Source: an uncultured Lachnospiraceae bacterium
Lineage (GTDB): Bacteria; Bacillota; Clostridia; Lachnospirales; Lachnospiraceae
Direction of reading: 5' to 3'
Length of the DNA: 64,000 nucleotides
Assembly: GCA_910578795.1 (NCBI GenBank)
Contig: CAJTSD010000009.1
Span: 1-64,000, forward strand
Shown: positions 61,033 to 64,000 of the stretch, piece after piece
Layout of the letters: each line of letters starts with the position of its first letter
Position numbering within the stretch: the first letter of the stretch is position 1
Position numbers and translations under genes: made by a program
Notes under the pieces: generated by a model
The model's input: the letters and a program-made list of their open reading frames with translations, nothing else
What the model was told of the DNA's origin: nothing
Databases searched by the model: none

Positions 61033-62736
61033 TTACATCTGTGAATCCCTGATTTCACGGTAAATGCCGCAGCGCTCCAAAAGCTCCTCATGCGTCCCAT
61101 AGCCGGCTATTTTTCCGTCCTCCAGCACCATAATATGATCCGCATGCATAATCGAACTGATCCGCTGCGCAATAATCAGCTTTGTCGTATCCGCAAAATG
61201 CACCGCCAGCTCATGGCGCAGCGACGCGTCCGTCCGGTAATCCAGCGCACTGGAAGAATCGTCCAAAATCAGAATATCCGGATGTGCCGCCAAAGCCCGC
61301 GCAATTAAGATACGCTGTTTCTGACCGCCGCTTAAATTTGCCCCGCGCACATTCATCTGACTGTCATAGCCTCTTCCTGCCTCCTCGACAAACTCCTTTG
61401 CCTTTGCATGCGCAACCGCCCTTCTGATGTCGTCCTCCGACAGTGTCCGCCCCATGCGGACATTCTCCGCAATCGAGTCCTCAAAAATGGTATCGTTTTG
61501 AAACACCACGCCAAATAATTCCCGCAGCCTGCCCGTCGGTATGGCGCGGATATTTTTCCCTCCGATATAAATGTTTCCTTCATTGACATCATAAAAACGC
61601 ATTAAAAGCGCGGCAACCGTGCTTTTTCCCGCACCCGTTGCACCGATAATGCCAAGTGTTTCCCCCTTTTGCAGCGAAAAGCTGATGTCCGACAGACTTG
61701 GCTCCCCGGCATGATAGGAAAACGTCACATGGTCAAAGCGGATATACGCCCCGTCCTTTGCAAGCTTTTCGCAAAGCGTCTGTTCCATCTCCTTTGGAAC
61801 GTCAATAATTTCCACAATCCGGTTTGCCGAGGCAACTGCCTTGGAAATGATCACAAACATTTTGGAAATATTGATCATGGCATTTAAAATAATCGTAAAA
61901 TATGTAAGAAACGCCAAAATTTTCCCGACTTCGGAATACCCCTGATGAACCCTGTACGCGCCCGCAATCACGACAAGCACAATACCGAGATTTAAAAACA
62001 GGTTTGTCGCCGGATTGACAATCGCCATTGTAACGTCCGCCTTTTTTTCCAACGTGACAACTTCCTTGTTGAGCGTTTCATATTTTTCCTTTTCATAACC
62101 GGTCTTTGACAACGCCTTAATTACACGGATTCCCGCAATATCCTCCCTTAACAGCCGCACAAACTGATCCACGGCTTTTTGCAGCGCGTGATACATCGGA
62201 ATGCTTTTCCTCGAAAAGTAATAAGTCACAAACGCGGTCAGCGGCATCACCGACATCAGCACAAGCGTTAAAACAGGGTCTAACGTCAGTGTCACAAGAA
62301 TCCCGCCAACGACTAAAATCGGCGCGCGCACGCCAAGCCGCTGCACCCTGCCGAGCATTTGGTGCACATTGTAGGTGTCGGTGGTCAGCCTTGATATTAA
62401 AGAAGGTTTTGTAAATTCATCTGTCTTTGCATTGGAAAGCCACATGATTTTTTCAAACAAATCGTGGCGTATTGTCTCCGTCGTATCCCGCGCCACCTTG
62501 GACGCCATACGGTTTGCCAACACGTTAAAAGTGAGCGCCAGCACCGAACATACAAACATCACCAGTCCCCACAGATAAATCTGGGTTCTTGCGCCCTGCG
62601 GAATAATGGTGTCAATCATATACGCCAATATCCAAGGCAGGCATAAGTCCATAATCGTACCGATAAATTTAATGATAAAGCCAATCAGCATTCGCCCGTA
62701 ATAAGGTCTTAAATAGACTGACAATACCTTTTTCAT
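61033..62736 (-). CDS. Heterodimeric ABC exporter subunit with degenerate ATP site
   Basis: A 567-residue partner subunit. The membrane domain is about 1-315. Walker A GATGAGKSTV and signature NLSGGQKQR are normal, but Walker B reads ILILDDSSSALD (catalytic Glu replaced by Asp) and the switch His is Gln in IAQRISS. This makes the silent site of the dimer. Start ATG 62736 with GGAGGAAGG ahead; the longer frame begins with TTG inside that site. Confidence 0.93.
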   Translation of the reverse strand: MKKVLSVYLRPYYGRMLIGFIIKFIGTIMDLCLPWILAYMIDTIIPQGARTQIYLWGLVMFVCSVLALTFNVLANRMASKVARDTTETIRHDLFEKIMWLSNAKTDEFTKPSLISRLTTDTYNVHQMLGRVQRLGVRAPILVVGGILVTLTLDPVLTLVLMSVMPLTAFVTYYFSRKSIPMYHALQKAVDQFVRLLREDIAGIRVIKALSKTGYEKEKYETLNKEVVTLEKKADVTMAIVNPATNLFLNLGIVLVVIAGAYRVHQGYSEVGKILAFLTYFTIILNAMINISKMFVIISKAVASANRIVEIIDVPKEMEQTLCEKLAKDGAYIRFDHVTFSYHAGEPSLSDISFSLQKGETLGIIGATGAGKSTVAALLMRFYDVNEGNIYIGGKNIRAIPTGRLRELFGVVFQNDTIFEDSIAENVRMGRTLSEDDIRRAVAHAKAKEFVEEAGRGYDSQMNVRGANLSGGQKQRILIARALAAHPDILILDDSSSALDYRTDASLRHELAVHFADTTKLIIAQRISSIMHADHIMVLEDGKIAGYGTHEELLERCGIYREIRDSQM

Positions 62737-62797
62737 ACCTTCCTCCAAAAATCAGTATTTTTATTTCGATTTATTCCAACCGTCTATATGACAGAAC

Positions 62798-63292
62798 TCA
62801 CAGCACAATTTCCCCGACAACGTCCTCAAGCAGGCTGTCCCTGTCAGGGCAGTCCGCCGCCGTGGTCGCAAGCATGTCGCACCGCTCGTTTTCGGGGTGT
62901 CCTGCATGACCTTTTACCCATGTGAACGTCACCTTATGCGCCTGCTTTGCGCGCAAAAGCCGCTGCCAAAGGTCGATGTTTTTCACCTCCTGCTTTGCGC
63001 TGTTTTTCCACCCCCGTTTCAGCCAGCCCTCAATCCAGTGCTGGTTAAACGCATCTGTCACATATTTCGAGTCGGATATAATTTCCACGTCACAGGGCTT
63101 TGTAAGCGCCTCAAGCCCCACAATCACCGCCATAAGCTCCATGCGGTTGTTCGTCGTCTTTTTGTAGCCCGCCGAAAACTCCCGCTCATGTAGCTGACCT
63201 TTTTGGTCAATATATTGCAGCACCGTTCCATAACCGCCCGGTCCCTCGGGATTTCCCCTTGCCGCGCCGTCGGTAAAAATTTTTACAAACAT
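62798..63292 (-). CDS. rnhA: Ribonuclease HI
   Basis: A 164-residue enzyme that removes RNA from RNA-DNA hybrids. The DEDD residues are visible as IFTDGAARGNPEG (D8), NRMELMAVIVGL (E), SDSKYVTDAF (D) and HAGHPENERCDMLAT (D). The helix with basic GWLKRGWK is the handle region of type 1 RNase H. Lies 6 bases behind the MutS-like gene. Confidence 0.95.
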   Translation of the reverse strand: MFVKIFTDGAARGNPEGPGGYGTVLQYIDQKGQLHEREFSAGYKKTTNNRMELMAVIVGLEALTKPCDVEIISDSKYVTDAFNQHWIEGWLKRGWKNSAKQEVKNIDLWQRLLRAKQAHKVTFTWVKGHAGHPENERCDMLATTAADCPDRDSLLEDVVGEIVL

Positions 63293-63298
63293 TCCTCT

Positions 63299-64000
63299 TT
63301 ACACACTCCATTCCCCAGTCCTTAAAAAGCTGCCTGCCATTTCGTCCGCCTCCTTGATAATATCCTCGGAAAAACCGATAATTTCAAGAAGCCGTATCGC
63401 ATTGCGCGTATGCGCCCGCCCCTTTAGGAGCCGGTACGAAAACAGCACGTCGCCGTCCCTGACCTCCTCCTCAAAGTGAAAATTATCAAATTCCCTGTCA
63501 AGCAGATGGGTCAGCTCAATATCATGCGTCGCCGCAAAACAGAAAATTCCCTGCCGTGAAAGCTTCTTTAAAATCTGGACCGACGCTGCAATCCGCTCCA
63601 CGGTATTCGTGCCCCGAAGCACTTCGTCCACAAAACACAACAGTGGATTTTGACTGTCCGAAAGCGCCGCGTCCACAATGCGCTTAATCGCCTTGATTTC
63701 GACCATATAGTAGCTTTCGCCGTTCTCTAAGCTGTCACGTAAAGACATCGACGAATAAATCCTGTAATAATTCCCGCTATACGATTTTGCACAGCAGGTA
63801 TGGATACTTTGCGCAAGAATCGCATTGACTGCCACCGTCTTTAGAAACGTGGATTTTCCTGACGCATTCGAGCCCGTGATAAGCATGCCGCGCTGCTGGC
63901 AGATGCTGTTTGCCACAGGCTGTTCAATACAAGGGTGAAACCCGTCTTTTATGACAAGTGTGTCATTTTTTCCATTTGCAAGCACAGGCGTACAAAAATA
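63299..64000 (-). CDS. MutS-family ATPase, C-terminal part
   Basis: The frame runs 233 codons in from the window edge, so the N-terminal part is missing. The visible part is a MutS ATPase: ITGSNASGKSTFLKTVAVNA (Walker A), STxL-type SSMSLRDSLENGESYYMVE, LCFVDEVLRGTNTVERIAAS (Walker B and signature) and ATHDIELTHLL. The family includes MutS and short MutS-like proteins; I cannot tell which. Palindrome copy 6 lies in frame just ahead of the ATPase, reading KNDTLVIK. Confidence 0.88.
   Translation of the reverse strand, partial: YFCTPVLANGKNDTLVIKDGFHPCIEQPVANSICQQRGMLITGSNASGKSTFLKTVAVNAILAQSIHTCCAKSYSGNYYRIYSSMSLRDSLENGESYYMVEIKAIKRIVDAALSDSQNPLLCFVDEVLRGTNTVERIAASVQILKKLSRQGIFCFAATHDIELTHLLDREFDNFHFEEEVRDGDVLFSYRLLKGRAHTRNAIRLLEIIGFSEDIIKEADEMAGSFLRTGEWSV
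63951..63966. repeat. Dispersed 16-bp palindrome, copy 6
   Basis: ATGACAAGTGTGTCAT, in frame in the MutS-like gene (reads NDTLVI, the same phrase as in the FtsY tail). Confidence 0.8.

Noticed and set aside
4990..63966. The 16-bp palindrome as transposon ends
   Set aside because: No transposase, no paired spacing and no target duplications; copies are solitary.

Overview
The window looks like the chromosome of a mid-GC anaerobic Firmicute, most likely a Lachnospiraceae-type Clostridium. Pointers are the yceD-rpmF-plsX-acpP-rnc-smc-ftsY order, a split purine terminus (PurO-type IMP cyclohydrolase plus a stand-alone AICAR transformylase) under a ZTP riboswitch, UPF0237/UPF0210 neighbours, two FapA/DUF342 proteins, a BceRSAB module and strong GGAGG ribosome-binding sites. 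Nearly all genes lie on the minus strand. No rRNA, prophage, transposase or CRISPR array is visible; one tRNA-Leu(CAA) is present.

Layout. 0-2.6 kb is accessory: an edge-cut secreted ricin-type lectin protein, a small secreted-protein gene broken at two homopolymers, and a PadR/HAAS membrane-protein pair. 2.7-4.9 kb holds a YitT transporter and threonine ammonia-lyase. 4.9-16.5 kb is the conserved ftsY-smc-rnc-acpP-plsX ... rpmF-yceD cluster, interrupted between plsX and rpmF by three signalling genes: Hpt protein, a DUF342 protein with about ten N-terminal repeats, and a receiver/HD-GYP protein. 16.7-26.7 kb has tmcAL, UPF0210, an ACT protein, a WalJ-like hydrolase, a large FtsA-like ATPase, coaE, polA and a zf-HC2 protein. 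27-35 kb carries a GGDEF protein with a LacI-like sensor and a Bce-type peptide-detoxification system. 35-45.5 kb has a CMP-kinase-like gene, a MATE pump, tRNA-Leu, nudC, purH2-purO, a YfhO-family protein, an orphan CbiT-like methyltransferase and a secreted ComEC-like hydrolase. 45.5-48.6 kb has a second DUF342 protein and an AAA ATPase. 48.7-50.6 kb is a strikingly AT-rich three-gene cassette (pentapeptide/channel-like protein, nucleotidyltransferase, small helical protein) directly behind leuC. 50.6-55.2 kb contains two LeuC-type and two LeuD-type subunits interleaved with a lipoprotein and a small membrane protein. The rest holds housekeeping and transport genes, ending in an edge-cut MutS-like gene.

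GGDEF, HD-GYP and PilZ proteins imply a cyclic-di-GMP network, with the Hpt/DUF342/HD-GYP operon as a candidate phosphorelay. BceR-BceS-BceA-BceB forms a complete peptide-antibiotic response module. PurO and PurH2 finish IMP synthesis under control of the substrate analogue ZTP.

The most unexpected sequence signals are a dispersed 16-bp palindrome, ATGACA-N3-GTGTCAY, found six times in and between unrelated genes (three in-frame in an unusual C-terminal acidic tail of FtsY); a dispersed REP-like family with three copies; an 80-bp structured tandem repeat beside rpmF with a diverged inverted copy in front of tmcAL; and the AT-rich nucleotidyltransferase/channel cassette.
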